Numbered from the stretch's first letter, positions 28,187-38,565 are shown. The stretch: 64,000 bases of DNA from Caballeronia sp. M1242 (GCF_017220215.1 NZ_CP071129.1:620001-684000), one strand, 5' to 3'. Notes: a model not told the origin generated them from the letters alone. Numbers and translations: made by a program.

Positions 28187-28813
28187 ATGACCGTGATCGT
28201 GGTGGCAAATCCGAAAGGCGGCGTCGGCAAGAGCACGCTCGCAACGAACCTGGCAGGCTATTTCGCCGCGAACGGCGAATGGGTCGCGCTCGCCGATCTC
28301 GACAAACAGCGCTCGGCGCACGGCTGGCTTTCGCTGCGCGTCGACACCCTGCCAAAAATCGAGGAATGGGGCGTGAATCCCGATGCCCCTACGAAGCCGC
28401 CGAAAGGTCTGGAAAAAGCCATCGTCGATACACCGGCCGGCGTGCACGGCAACCGGCTCGCGCTCGCGCTGCAACTGGCCGACAAGGTCATCGTGCCGTT
28501 GCAGCCGTCCATGTTCGACATTCTCGCGACGCAGGACTTTCTCGCGAAGCTGGCGAAGGAAAAGGCGGTGCGCAAAGGCTCGATTCAGGTAGGCGTGGTC
28601 GGCATGCGCGTCGATGCGCGCACGCGCTCGGCAGACCAGCTGCATCGTTTCGTGGAAGGGCTCGATCTGCCGGTGCTGGCGTTTCTGCGCGACACGCAGA
28701 ACTACGTGCAGCTCGCCGCGCACGGTCTCACCATCTGGGATGTCGCGCAAAGCCGCGTCGAGAAAGACCTGGAGCAGTGGCAGCCGATCATCGACTGGGC
28801 GCAGAAGAAATGA
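28187..28813 (+). CDS. ParA-family ATPase, orphan
   Basis: A 208-residue deviant Walker ATPase of the ParA/MinD superfamily. The P-loop PKGGVGKST is at about 9-17, VALADLDKQRSA forms the A' motif and AIVDTPAGVH is the Walker B region. It is short and has no N-terminal helix-turn-helix, like small ParA or McdA/ParC-type positioning proteins. No parB-like gene or obvious partner lies next to it. The cargo could be a chemoreceptor array, a storage granule or another body; sequence does not say. Confidence 0.85.
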   Translation: MTVIVVANPKGGVGKSTLATNLAGYFAANGEWVALADLDKQRSAHGWLSLRVDTLPKIEEWGVNPDAPTKPPKGLEKAIVDTPAGVHGNRLALALQLADKVIVPLQPSMFDILATQDFLAKLAKEKAVRKGSIQVGVVGMRVDARTRSADQLHRFVEGLDLPVLAFLRDTQNYVQLAAHGLTIWDVAQSRVEKDLEQWQPIIDWAQKK

Positions 28814-28815
28814 AA

Positions 28816-28847
28816 AAGCCGGCGCTCCATGACGGATGCGCCGGCTT
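28816..28847 (-). terminator. Intrinsic terminator of panD
   Basis: A perfect ten-base stem, AAGCCGGCGC with GCGCCGGCTT, and a 12-base loop. On the minus strand it is followed by TTTTTCATTT, so it ends the panC-panD transcript. It may also stop parA readthrough. Confidence 0.8.
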
Positions 28848-28870
28848 CGTGCGGGCAAAGCTCCGACGAT

Positions 28871-29257
28871 TTACGTCCAGTTCTGCGTCGGCACGTGGTC
28901 GCGGCTGCCCTTGATGCGGTTGTTCTCATCGACGAACACGAGATTCGGCTTCCAGCCCGCCGCGATCTCTTGTTCGTCCACCTGCGCGAATGCCGCGATG
29001 ATGACGAGATCGCCCAGTTGCGCGCGCCGCGCGGCCGATCCGTTCAGCGAAATCATGCCGCTGCCGCGCTCGCCCTTGATCGCGTACGTGGTCAGGCGCT
29101 CGCCGTTATTCACGTTCCAGATGTCGATCTGCTCATTCTCCAGGAGATTCGCCGCTTCGAGCAGATCCTCGTCGATGGCGCACGAGCCTTCGTAGTGCAG
29201 CTCGCAGTGCGTGACCGTCGCGCGATGAATCTTCGATTTGAGCATGGTGCGTTGCAT
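28871..29257 (-). CDS. panD: Aspartate 1-decarboxylase
   Basis: Pyruvoyl enzyme that makes beta-alanine from aspartate for pantothenate and CoA. The 128-residue proenzyme should cleave itself between Gly24 and Ser25 in HYEGSCAID, and Ser25 becomes the pyruvoyl group. The N-terminal [11 protein letters not shown] segment and the length fit PanD. It follows panC by 14 bases on the same strand and ends before a clear terminator. Confidence 0.96.
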   Translation of the reverse strand: MQRTMLKSKIHRATVTHCELHYEGSCAIDEDLLEAANLLENEQIDIWNVNNGERLTTYAIKGERGSGMISLNGSAARRAQLGDLVIIAAFAQVDEQEIAAGWKPNLVFVDENNRIKGSRDHVPTQNWT

Positions 29258-29271
29258 GTTGCGGACTTCCT

Positions 29272-30177
<906 letters not shown>

Positions 30178-31062
30178 TTAGGCAGGAGAGTACGCCAGCC
30201 GGACGTAGATGGGCGCATACGGCTCGGCCTGCGTGATTTCGAGCAGTGATTCGCGCGACAATTCCAGCATCGCGATGAAGTTCACGACGACCACCGGCAC
30301 GCCGCGCGACGTATCGAAAAGCTCCGTGAACTCCATGAAGCGCGCGGTTTGCAGGCGGCGCAGGATGATGCTCATGTGCTCGCGCACCGAAAGCTCTTCG
30401 CGCGAAATCTTGTGATGCTGCACGAGCTTCGCGCGCTTGATGACGTCGGCCCAGGCGGCGCGCAGGTCGTTCATGTCGACGTCCGGAAAGCGTTGCACCG
30501 ACGCCTGCTCGATATACACCTCCGCGCGCAGGAAGTCGCGGCCGAGTTGCGGCAACTGGTCGATGCGCTGCGCCGCGAGCTTCATCTGCTCGTATTCGAG
30601 CAAGCGGCGCACGAGTTCGGCGCGCGGGTCTTCGGCGTCCTCGCCGGTGTCGGCCTTCTTGACCGGCAGCAGCATGCGCGACTTGATCTCGATGAGCATG
30701 GCCGCCATCAGCAGATATTCCGACGCCAGTTCCAGATTCGACTGGCGAATCTGGTCCACGTAGCCGAGATACTGCGCGGTGACATCCGCCATCGGAATGT
30801 CGAGCACGTTGAAATTCTGCTTGCGGATAAGGTAGAGCAGCAGGTCCAGCGGGCCTTCGAACGCTTCCAGAAACACTTCGAGCGCGTCCGGCGGAATGTA
30901 GAGATCCGTCGGCAGCTTCCAGAGCGGCTCGCCGTACAGATGCGCGATCGCGACGCCGTCGATGGTGTCGGGCGTCGAATCGGTCGCGGGCGCGGCGAGC
31001 GCCACGTCGCGATTTTCGCGTGCACCTTCCCGCGCTGCTTGCGGCTCCTGGCCGGCGCTCAC
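30178..31062 (-). CDS. scpA: Segregation and condensation protein A
   Basis: Kleisin subunit of the SMC-ScpAB condensin. The 294-residue product has the ScpA core from about residue 55 (FEGPLDLLLYLIRKQNFNVL, then PMADVTAQYLGYV) and a C-terminal winged-helix region. The start is uncertain. The open frame reaches 31422 but overlaps the DUF3460 gene; a GTG at 31062, three bases after the DUF3460 stop, gives a family-like N-terminus. No scpB or smc is visible in the window. Confidence 0.88.
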   Translation of the reverse strand: MSAGQEPQAAREGARENRDVALAAPATDSTPDTIDGVAIAHLYGEPLWKLPTDLYIPPDALEVFLEAFEGPLDLLLYLIRKQNFNVLDIPMADVTAQYLGYVDQIRQSNLELASEYLLMAAMLIEIKSRMLLPVKKADTGEDAEDPRAELVRRLLEYEQMKLAAQRIDQLPQLGRDFLRAEVYIEQASVQRFPDVDMNDLRAAWADVIKRAKLVQHHKISREELSVREHMSIILRRLQTARFMEFTELFDTSRGVPVVVVNFIAMLELSRESLLEITQAEPYAPIYVRLAYSPA

Positions 31063-31064
31063 GT

Positions 31065-31250
31065 TCAGAAGTTCTGGTAGTACACGTAAGGCGTCTGCTT
31101 CACGCGCGAGGTTTGCTGACGCGCGCGCTCGTCCAGATCGACGGGCTGTTTGTCCCACAGGAGCGCGCGGCCGCGGCGCTGTTCGTCTTCCAGCGTGGGT
31201 TTCTGCGCTTTCAGCTGACTGATGAACTGGGTGATGTCCGACTGATACAT
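31065..31250 (-). CDS. DUF3460 family small protein
   Basis: A 61-residue polar protein (begins MYQSDITQFISQL, ends PYVYYQNF) of the DUF3460 type found upstream of scpA in Burkholderiales; function unknown. It is rich in Lys, Arg, Gln and Asp and has no membrane segment. A GGAAG ribosome binding site lies about nine bases before its ATG at 31250. Its stop is two bases from the scpA GTG, so translation is probably coupled. The long open frame that extends it upstream is not needed. Confidence 0.8.
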   Translation of the reverse strand: MYQSDITQFISQLKAQKPTLEDEQRRGRALLWDKQPVDLDERARQQTSRVKQTPYVYYQNF

Positions 31251-31596
31251 GATCCGGCTTCCGTTGAGTCGATTCGGTTCGATGAGGGCGGCGCGCCCCG
31301 GCAAACGGGCGCGCGAGTTCGTCGGCGATTTTACCGCAAGGAGAGGCGCGGTCCACGCATATCGGCGCTTGCCGCGCTCGCGTACGGAACCCGCCGGGGT
31401 CTCGCGCCGTCCAACGGCGCACGGCTCTCGCGCCGTACCGTGCTTTTTTACGTCGCCTGCGCGCATCGATGTGGTGAAATAGCGCCTGCGCCGTGCGGCG
31501 CGAGCCGCACCGAAGCCGCGCGAACCGCGCCGAAGCCGCACTCGCTGGACCGCTTCACCTTTCGATTCCCACTCATCCCGATGCCGGAGGTCACGT
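31251..31596. other. Divergent intergenic region, DUF3460 / tamA
   Basis: No gene seen. A minus-strand TAAAAT at about 31331-31336 could be the -10 box for DUF3460-scpA-panCD. Two imperfect 20-base tandem copies (31502-31521 and 31522-31541, 17 of 20 identical) lie nearer tamA. The tamA ribosome binding site GGAGG is at 31586-31590. Confidence 0.4.
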
Positions 31597-33444
31597 TTGG
31601 CGGGGCGTTTGTCTGATTCGCTGCGCGCGCTGCGCAACCTGGCCGCAACCCCGCGCACAGCGAAACCGTTTGCGCCTCCTGGCCGCCATCGCCCGGCCGC
31701 CGTCGCCGGGTTCCGTCTGGCGTCGGCTGCGCTCGCGGTGCTTGCATTGCTCGCGGCCGCGACGCCCGCCTTCGCGAAATACGACGTGGACATCGACGCC
31801 CCGCGCAGCATCAAGAAGCTGTTGCAGGATCATCTCGACCTCGCGCGTTTCGCCAAGCGCGACGACGTGAGCGACGACCAGTTCCAGTTCCTCGTCACCG
31901 CGACGCCGAAAGACGTGCGCGATCTCGTCGCGACCGAGGGCTATTTCACGCCGGTCGTGCGCACGGACGTCAACACGGCGGGCGAGAAGCGTTCGGTGAA
32001 AGTCAGCGTCGATCCCGGTCCGCAGACGAAAGTCGCTTCGGTGGAGCTGAAGTTCACGGGCGCGGTGACGACGGAAGACCGCGCGCAGGAAAACGCCGCG
32101 CGCTTCGCGTTTTCGGTCAACGAAGGCGACGCCTTCTCGCAGCACGCCTGGGACGACGCAAAGAGCGCGGCGCTGCGCGCGCTGCAATCGCGCCGCTATC
32201 TCGGCGCGCGCATCGTGCGGTCGCAGGCGCGCATCAATCCGCGCACGCAGATGGCGGATCTCTCGGTCACGTTCGACAGCGGCCCGACTTTCACCTTCGG
32301 CAAGCTCGATATCAGCGGCACGAAGCGTTATCCGCAGAAGATCATCGAAAACGTGAATCCGATCCACGAAGGCGAGATCTACGACATCGCCCGCGTCAAC
32401 GAGCTTCAGCGGCAGGTGCAGAACACGCCGTATTACGCGAGCGTCGCGATCGACGCGAGCAACGACGTCACGAAGCCTATCGAGACGCCGCTGCATATCA
32501 AGGTGAGCGAGTATCCGTACAACAGCGTGCGCTACGGCGTCGGCTACGCGACGGACACGGGCTTTCACATTCAGGGCGCTTACAGCTATCTGAATACGTT
32601 CGGCGCGGCGTATCCGTTCACCATTTCCGGACGCCTCGACCAGACGCAGCAGTACGGCCGCGTGCAGCTCGCCATGCCGCCGGATTCGCGCGGCTGGGTC
32701 AACGCCGTGTTCGGCTCCTACACGATCACGGACGTATCCGATACGAAGATCTACAGCGCGCGCGTCGGCGTGCAGCGTTCGCGTTCGACGCAGAACATCG
32801 ACACCACGTATTCGCTGACCTTTTACGACGACCGTCTCACGCAGAACGAGCCGAACCCGTCGACCGCGCGCGCGCTCGTGCCGGCGTGGACGTGGGTGCG
32901 CCGCGACGTCGACGATCCGCTGTTCCCGCGCCGCGGCAACGTGATACGGGCGGAAGCGGGATTTGCGGTGAAGAATGTCATGACCGATCAGACGTTCGCG
33001 CGTCTCTACACGAACGCGCAGCAGTACCTGCCGCTCGGCAAGAACGATCTGCTGGTGTTTCGCGCCGAGTTCGGCGGCGTGTTCACCACCGGGCCGTCGA
33101 GCGGCGTGCCGGCGTCGCTGCTGTTCCGCGCGGGCGGCGCGAATTCGGTGCGCGGCTATAGCTATCTGGGTATCGGCCACAATGTGTCCGGTTCGGTGTT
33201 GCCGACCAAGTACATGGTGACGGGCAGCAGCGAGTATCAGCACTGGTTCACGCACGACTGGGGCGGCGCGGTGTTCTTCGACATCGGCACGGCGACCGAT
33301 ACATGGCACGAGCGCGTGTTCCAGCCGGGCGTGGGCGTCGGCGCGCGCTGGCGCAGCCCGGTCGGGCCGGTCAACGTGGACGTCGCATACGGCCTGAAGA
33401 ACAAGAGCATCAAGCCGTATCTGACGCTCGGCATCGCGTTCTGA
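31597..33444 (+). CDS. tamA: Translocation and assembly module protein TamA
   Basis: Outer-membrane Omp85-family protein that, with TamB, helps insert some outer-membrane proteins and moves phospholipid between membranes. The 615-residue product has a signal sequence ending near TPAFA (about residue 60), three POTRA-like repeats and a C-terminal 16-strand barrel. The barrel carries the family motif LLFRAGGANSVRGYSY and ends in aromatic-terminated ITLGIAF-like residues (LTLGIAF). The start is TTG 31597, supported by GGAGG six bases upstream. tamB follows after seven bases. Confidence 0.92.
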   Translation: MAGRLSDSLRALRNLAATPRTAKPFAPPGRHRPAAVAGFRLASAALAVLALLAAATPAFAKYDVDIDAPRSIKKLLQDHLDLARFAKRDDVSDDQFQFLVTATPKDVRDLVATEGYFTPVVRTDVNTAGEKRSVKVSVDPGPQTKVASVELKFTGAVTTEDRAQENAARFAFSVNEGDAFSQHAWDDAKSAALRALQSRRYLGARIVRSQARINPRTQMADLSVTFDSGPTFTFGKLDISGTKRYPQKIIENVNPIHEGEIYDIARVNELQRQVQNTPYYASVAIDASNDVTKPIETPLHIKVSEYPYNSVRYGVGYATDTGFHIQGAYSYLNTFGAAYPFTISGRLDQTQQYGRVQLAMPPDSRGWVNAVFGSYTITDVSDTKIYSARVGVQRSRSTQNIDTTYSLTFYDDRLTQNEPNPSTARALVPAWTWVRRDVDDPLFPRRGNVIRAEAGFAVKNVMTDQTFARLYTNAQQYLPLGKNDLLVFRAEFGGVFTTGPSSGVPASLLFRAGGANSVRGYSYLGIGHNVSGSVLPTKYMVTGSSEYQHWFTHDWGGAVFFDIGTATDTWHERVFQPGVGVGARWRSPVGPVNVDVAYGLKNKSIKPYLTLGIAF

Positions 33445-33451
33445 GCACGCC

Positions 33452-36400
33452 ATGAGCGATCTTCCCGACAACGAACGCATGACGGAACCCGACGCGGAGG
33501 CCGCCGGCAACGGCAATGACCCTGACAACGCGCCGCAAACTCCGAAAACGCCGCCGCGCCGCAGCGGCGGGCGGCGCGCGCTGCGCTGGCTCGCGGCGCT
33601 GGTGCTCGTCGTTCTGATCGTCGTCGTGCTGGCGCTCGGCACGGTCTTTTTCGCGCTCACGACCGAGCCGGGCACGCGCTATTTGTGGGAGGCGGCGACC
33701 TCGCTCCTCGGCGGCCGGCTCACCGGCAAGCTGGACGGCGGCGCGGTCGCCACGGGCCTGCAACTGCGCGATGTCCACTGGAAGAGTCTCGACGGCAAGG
33801 GCACCGACATCGCCGTCGACAGCGTCTCGGGCCGCTGGTCGCTCACGCGCGAACCGCTGCGCTTCACGATCGACTATCTGCATGTCGGCACCATCGACGC
33901 GCGCATCGCGCCATCGAATGAGCCGAGCAAGAAGACTGAACTGCCGAAGGATTTGCGCCTGCCGATCCAGCTCGTGGTCCGCGATCTGAGCGTCGAGAAG
34001 CTGCGGCTGCATCAAGGGACGACGACCACCGAATTCTCGCGCCTGCTCTTCAACGGGCGCAGCGACGGCCGGCATCACGAGGCGACGGTGCAGCGTCTCG
34101 ACACGCCGTTCGGCGCGGTGACGGCGGCCGCGAAGCTCGACGGCGGCGCGCGGCCGTTCCCGCTCGCGGGCGACGTGACCTACGCGGGCAAGGTCAGCGG
34201 CGAGACGGTGCAGGTCGGCGCGCGCCTTTCCGGTTCGCTCGAAGACCTCGTCGCCGACGTGAATGCGAGCGGCCTGGAGCTCGCGGGCCAGGCGCACGTC
34301 GAAGCGACGCCCTTCGCCGACGTGCCGCTCAAGCTCGCCATCGTCACCGCCGATCACATCAATCCGCAGGCGTTCAGCGCCGGCGCGCCCGCCGCCGATC
34401 TCGCCGTGCGCGCCGAAGTGAAGCCTGAGCCGGACGCGAAAACCTTCGTGGTGAGCGGGCCGGTGTCGATCGTCAATGCGAAGCCCGGTTCCATCGACAA
34501 GAAACTGCTGCCGCTTATCGACGCGCGGGCGAACGTGCGGCTCGACGCGTCGGCGCAGCGCATCGCGGACCTGAACGTGCGCCTTCTGAAGAACGCGACG
34601 ATCACGGGCGGCGGCGCGCTATCGGGCGGCAACGGACAGTTCGACCTCAACGTGGCGAAGCTCGACCTGAACGCCATCGAGCCGAGCGTGCGGCCGACGG
34701 ACTTCGCGGGTCCGGTGCGCGTCGTGCTGGCGGGCGATACGCAAACCGTCACCGCCGATCTGAACGATCCGCGCGCCGCGATCCGCGCGCAGGCGAAGGT
34801 GAAACTCGATCCGAAAGCGACCACGCTCGACGACGTGAAGCTCATCGTCGGGAAAGGCCGCGTGGAGGCGAGCGGCGCGCTGAAGAAAGACGCGAATTCG
34901 AGCTACGACGTGAAAGCGAAGTTCATCGACTTCAATCCGCTGCAACTGACGCAGCAACTCATTCAGCCGAAGCCCGCCGCGAAGAAAGGACCGCCGCCGC
35001 GCGCGATCGAGGCCCGCGTGAACGGCACGCTCGCGGCGACGGGCATGCTCGCGCCGACGCTCGCGACGAAAGCCACGTTCAAGCTGAACGACAGCACATA
35101 CGACAACCTGCCGCTCACCGGCGCAGGCACGGTGCAGGTGGCGGGCATGCGCCTGCTGCCGAGCACCGCGCAGCTTTCGATTGCGGGCAACGATGTCGAT
35201 CTGAACGGCAGTTTCGGCGCGCCGGGCGACCGGCTGCGCTTTCGCGTCGACGCGCCGCAGCTGGAGCGGCTCGGCTTCGGCATCGCGGGCACCGTGAAGG
35301 CGGACGGCGATCTCACCGGCTCGCTCGCGCACCCGAATGTCGCCGCGAATTATCAGGCCGATGGCGTGGTGTTCGGCGCCAACCGGCTCGGCCACGCGGA
35401 AGGCCGCGCCGATATCCGCGACGGCGCAAACGGCGCGCTGAACTTCACGCTGAAGGCGCGCGACGCGAGCACGACGGGCATCGAAGTCGCCACGCTCGAC
35501 GCGAATCTGAACGGCACGCGCATGCAGCACACGCTCGCGGTCACCGCCACCGGCAAGGTTCAGGGTCAGGCCGTGAACCTGGCGCTCGGCGCGAACGGCA
35601 AGTTCACCGACGCCGCCGACGGCCCGCACTGGGACGGCACCATCACGAAGCTGTCGAACAAGGGCACGCCGTCGGTGAATCTCGAAGCGCCGCTCGCGGT
35701 GAGCTACGGGCCGAAGCGCATCGTGCTCGGCGCGACGCGGCTCGTCGCCGAGGGCGCGGTGCTCGATCTCAAGTCGTTCGCGCTGGAGAACGGGCGCATG
35801 CAATCGGCCGGCACGCTCACGAATCTCTCGGTGCCGCGTTTGATGGAAGTGCGGCGCGAGATGACCGGCGAGGAATCGTCGCTGCGCACGGACCTCGTTT
35901 TCGACGGCGACTGGAACTTCTCGCTCGGCTCGACGGCGACCGGCTACGCGCAGATCAAACGCCGCGCCGGCGACGTGACCATCGACGGCACGCGCGGCGT
36001 CGCGGCGCTCGGCATTTCCGATATCGTCGCGCGCGCGGATTTCACCGGCGGCAATCGCCTGAACGCGACGCTGCACGCGCAGGCGAGCCGCATCGGCGTG
36101 ATCGACGCGAACGCGCACACGACGCTCGTCAACCGCGACGGCGCGCTCACCGTCGCGGACGAAGCGCCGCTCACCGGCGCCATCGACGCGAACATTCCCG
36201 AATTGCGCACGACCGGCGGCTTGCTCGGCGCGAACTATCTGCTCGGCGGCAGACTCGCGCTGAAACTGACGATCGCGGGCATCGTCGCGAAGCCCACGCT
36301 CTCCGGTTCGCTGACGGGCGACAACGTGTCGGCGACGGTCGTGGATCAGGGCGTGCAGTTGAAGGACGGCATCATCCGGATTGCGCTGTCGGAGAATCTC

Positions 36401-37594
36401 GTCGACTTCCGGCAGGTGGAGTTCCACGGCGCGAGCGGCACCTTGCGCGCGACCGGCAAGGTGCGGCTGGATCAGCAGCAGCCCGATCTGACGGCGAGCA
36501 TCATCGCGGACAAGCTCGAACTCTTCGCGTCGCCGGACCGGCAACTCATGCTCTCGGGCAGCGCGAGCATCGCGAATGCGGGCCTGCAGGGCGGCATGGC
36601 GATCAACGGCAAGTTCACCGTCGATCACGGATTGTTCGACTTGCCGGAAAGCTCCGCGCCAGCGCTCGGCGACGACGTCGTGGTCATGCGTCCGGACGGC
36701 ACGGTGAAGGGCGAGAACGGGAAATCGTTCGAAGCCGCGACGGAGAAACCGGTTGGGCCGTTCACGCCGCGCGCGAATATCGATATCGACCTCGGGCAGC
36801 GGTTCCGCTTCAAGGGCGCGGGCGCCGACCTCGGGCTTGCCGGCACGATCACCGCGATGAGCGCGCCGAACATGCCGCTGCGCGCGGTGGGCAACGTGCG
36901 CGTGACGCCCGGATCGACCTACACGGCGTTTGGCCGCAAGCTGAACATCGAGAACGGCTTCTTCACGTTCAACGGCCCGGTGACGAATCCCGGCCTGAAT
37001 ATTCTCGCGATGCGCCGCAATCAGGAAATCGAGGCGGGCGTGCAGGTGACGGGCACCGTGCAGTCGCCGGTGGCGAAGCTCATTTCGGAGCCGAACGTGC
37101 CGGACAACGAAAAGCTCTCGTGGCTGCTCTTCGGCCACGGCACGGATCAAGGCAACAACATCGGTCAGCAAAGCGCGATGACGAGCGCGCTCGCGCTCCT
37201 CGGCGGGTCGAGCGGCAAGCGCATCGCGCAGACCTTCGGGCTGGACGAGTTCTCCATCGGATCGAGCGAAGTCGGCCTGACCGACCAGCAGGTCGTGCTG
37301 ATTTCGAAAGCGATCAACGAGCGGCTCGTGATCGGCTACGAGCAGGGGCTGCAGTCGGCGGCCAACGCGGTCAAGGCGACGTTGAGCCTGTCGCGCTTCT
37401 GGTCCGTGACGGCGTATGGCGGCACGTATCAGGGCGTCGATCTGTCTTATACGCGGCGCTTCAATTCGTGGATGCGGCTCTTTGCGTCGAGCTCGTCGGA
37501 CTCGCGTTCGGCGGAGCAGCCTTCGGCGGCATCGGGCGCGTCGGGCGTGTCGGCGCCGTTCGGGGCATCGGCGACGGCGGTGGATTCGGAGTGA
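33452..37594 (+). CDS. tamB: Translocation and assembly module protein TamB
   Basis: Very large periplasm-spanning partner of TamA (DUF490/AsmA-like family). The 1380-residue product has one N-terminal membrane anchor at about 45-68 after a polar, acidic lead. A long stretch of repeating beta-strands, expected to form a hydrophobic groove, follows, and then the conserved C-terminal TamB domain (GNVRVTPGSTYTAFGRKLNI and DNEKLSWLLFGHG segments). It is somewhat longer than the E. coli protein (about 1260). Its C-terminal tail is Ser/Ala-rich. Forms an operon with tamA. Confidence 0.93.
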   Translation: MSDLPDNERMTEPDAEAAGNGNDPDNAPQTPKTPPRRSGGRRALRWLAALVLVVLIVVVLALGTVFFALTTEPGTRYLWEAATSLLGGRLTGKLDGGAVATGLQLRDVHWKSLDGKGTDIAVDSVSGRWSLTREPLRFTIDYLHVGTIDARIAPSNEPSKKTELPKDLRLPIQLVVRDLSVEKLRLHQGTTTTEFSRLLFNGRSDGRHHEATVQRLDTPFGAVTAAAKLDGGARPFPLAGDVTYAGKVSGETVQVGARLSGSLEDLVADVNASGLELAGQAHVEATPFADVPLKLAIVTADHINPQAFSAGAPAADLAVRAEVKPEPDAKTFVVSGPVSIVNAKPGSIDKKLLPLIDARANVRLDASAQRIADLNVRLLKNATITGGGALSGGNGQFDLNVAKLDLNAIEPSVRPTDFAGPVRVVLAGDTQTVTADLNDPRAAIRAQAKVKLDPKATTLDDVKLIVGKGRVEASGALKKDANSSYDVKAKFIDFNPLQLTQQLIQPKPAAKKGPPPRAIEARVNGTLAATGMLAPTLATKATFKLNDSTYDNLPLTGAGTVQVAGMRLLPSTAQLSIAGNDVDLNGSFGAPGDRLRFRVDAPQLERLGFGIAGTVKADGDLTGSLAHPNVAANYQADGVVFGANRLGHAEGRADIRDGANGALNFTLKARDASTTGIEVATLDANLNGTRMQHTLAVTATGKVQGQAVNLALGANGKFTDAADGPHWDGTITKLSNKGTPSVNLEAPLAVSYGPKRIVLGATRLVAEGAVLDLKSFALENGRMQSAGTLTNLSVPRLMEVRREMTGEESSLRTDLVFDGDWNFSLGSTATGYAQIKRRAGDVTIDGTRGVAALGISDIVARADFTGGNRLNATLHAQASRIGVIDANAHTTLVNRDGALTVADEAPLTGAIDANIPELRTTGGLLGANYLLGGRLALKLTIAGIVAKPTLSGSLTGDNVSATVVDQGVQLKDGIIRIALSENLVDFRQVEFHGASGTLRATGKVRLDQQQPDLTASIIADKLELFASPDRQLMLSGSASIANAGLQGGMAINGKFTVDHGLFDLPESSAPALGDDVVVMRPDGTVKGENGKSFEAATEKPVGPFTPRANIDIDLGQRFRFKGAGADLGLAGTITAMSAPNMPLRAVGNVRVTPGSTYTAFGRKLNIENGFFTFNGPVTNPGLNILAMRRNQEIEAGVQVTGTVQSPVAKLISEPNVPDNEKLSWLLFGHGTDQGNNIGQQSAMTSALALLGGSSGKRIAQTFGLDEFSIGSSEVGLTDQQVVLISKAINERLVIGYEQGLQSAANAVKATLSLSRFWSVTAYGGTYQGVDLSYTRRFNSWMRLFASSSSDSRSAEQPSAASGASGVSAPFGASATAVDSE

Positions 37595-37688
37595 GCGGCG
37601 CGCGTCGCGCTCGCGGCGTTGTAGGAGGCGCGCGGATCGTGGGAGAGCGTGACGTTGTCGACCGACTCGCCGCTGAAGCTGACGCGTG

Positions 37689-37717
37689 GTAGATGCCCTC
37701 GCGACGAGGGCATCTAC
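37689..37717. repeat. Perfect 13-base inverted repeat between convergent genes
   Basis: GTAGATGCCCTCG and its exact complement are separated by three bases, in the 127-base gap between tamB and a lipoprotein gene. There is no T-run on either side, so it is not a classic intrinsic terminator, though it may still end or protect the transcripts. Confidence 0.6.
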
Positions 37718-37721
37718 GTGA

Positions 37722-38180
37722 TTACTTCGACGCAGCAGTCATCGGCGTGCCGATGTAATGCGAGTCTTGCAGGGCCTTCTCGCCTTCCTCGGCGGATTCC
37801 AGCGAAGGGATGATGCGTCCAACGAGCAAGCCTAAGCCAATGCGCGTCCTCACGTATTTCGTCTCGCCTGCATCAAGCGTGAACGTGACGGTTTTTTCGG
37901 TCTCCGTTGCCGTCGACACGACGTACGTGCCGGCGGGCTCATCTACATAAAAGAAGCCGCCAGGTTTCGATTCGCCCACTACCGTGCCGTTCAGTCGGAT
38001 GTTCGGTTGCATGGCCGAGCCGACCATCGAATTCGAGCGGTAGAAGTAAATCCGGCCTTGCGATTCCTTCAATGTCGGAATCGACGAGGCGAGCTCCTTG
38101 TATTGCGGACCGCTGGCGCACCCGGATGCTACGAGCGCCACGAAGGAGCCGGTCAACAATGCACGAAACAGCTTAGCCAT
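37722..38180 (-). CDS. Lipoprotein, DUF2846-like
   Basis: A 152-residue lipoprotein with signal peptide and lipobox (VASGC, Cys at about 21). The segment GRIYFYRSNSMVGSAMQPNI followed by a KPGGFFYVDEPAGTY stretch matches the DUF2846 pattern of small periplasm-facing lipoproteins; function unknown. Its start overlaps the stop of the upstream lipoprotein gene by eight bases, so the pair is a bicistron. Base composition is less GC-rich than that of tamB or metG. Confidence 0.8.
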   Translation of the reverse strand: MAKLFRALLTGSFVALVASGCASGPQYKELASSIPTLKESQGRIYFYRSNSMVGSAMQPNIRLNGTVVGESKPGGFFYVDEPAGTYVVSTATETEKTVTFTLDAGETKYVRTRIGLGLLVGRIIPSLESAEEGEKALQDSHYIGTPMTAASK

Positions 38181-38565
38181 TCATTTTCTCGATTTGTATG
38201 GATTGAGGTGGTTCTAACGCGGAGAAATTGGACTCGCCGGGCAAGTAGAAACCCACCAGCCGATCTGCGTCGATGACGAGATACGCTTCATGCACCTGAC
38301 GTCCTTCGATGGTGAATTCGGAGCCCACTGGCCGATAGACCGAACCTTGCGGCAGCACCCCGACGGAACGCCAAGTGGAACCCGCACGCAGCTTGCGCGA
38401 GTATCCGGTCGCGAGCCTTACGACTGCCGGCCTGACGATGCGAATCACCTGCTGCGGCGTACTCTGAGCCGTCAATTGCGATGTCTGAACCTGAATTGTC
38501 GGTGCGCATGCAGAGAGCGCCGAAACGGCGACCAATGCGAGTGCGAATCCTCGGATGTTGAGCAA
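38173..38565 (-). CDS. Unrecognised small lipoprotein
   Basis: Not recognised. The 130-residue product has a signal peptide with lipobox LSAC (Cys at about 20). A short beta-rich domain follows, with PAVVRLATGYSRKL and a strand pattern around YLVIDADRLVGFYLPGE. It is the first gene of a two-lipoprotein unit, overlapping the DUF2846-like gene by eight bases. The 275 bases upstream are AT-rich for this genome and probably hold the promoter. The two proteins may work together at the outer membrane; that is a guess from linkage. Confidence 0.7.
   Translation of the reverse strand: MLNIRGFALALVAVSALSACAPTIQVQTSQLTAQSTPQQVIRIVRPAVVRLATGYSRKLRAGSTWRSVGVLPQGSVYRPVGSEFTIEGRQVHEAYLVIDADRLVGFYLPGESNFSALEPPQSIQIEKMNG

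Noticed and set aside
34619..37171. An 850-codon minus-strand frame inside tamB
   Set aside because: Same Arg/Ala-rich shadow pattern; tamB on the plus strand has clear family features.
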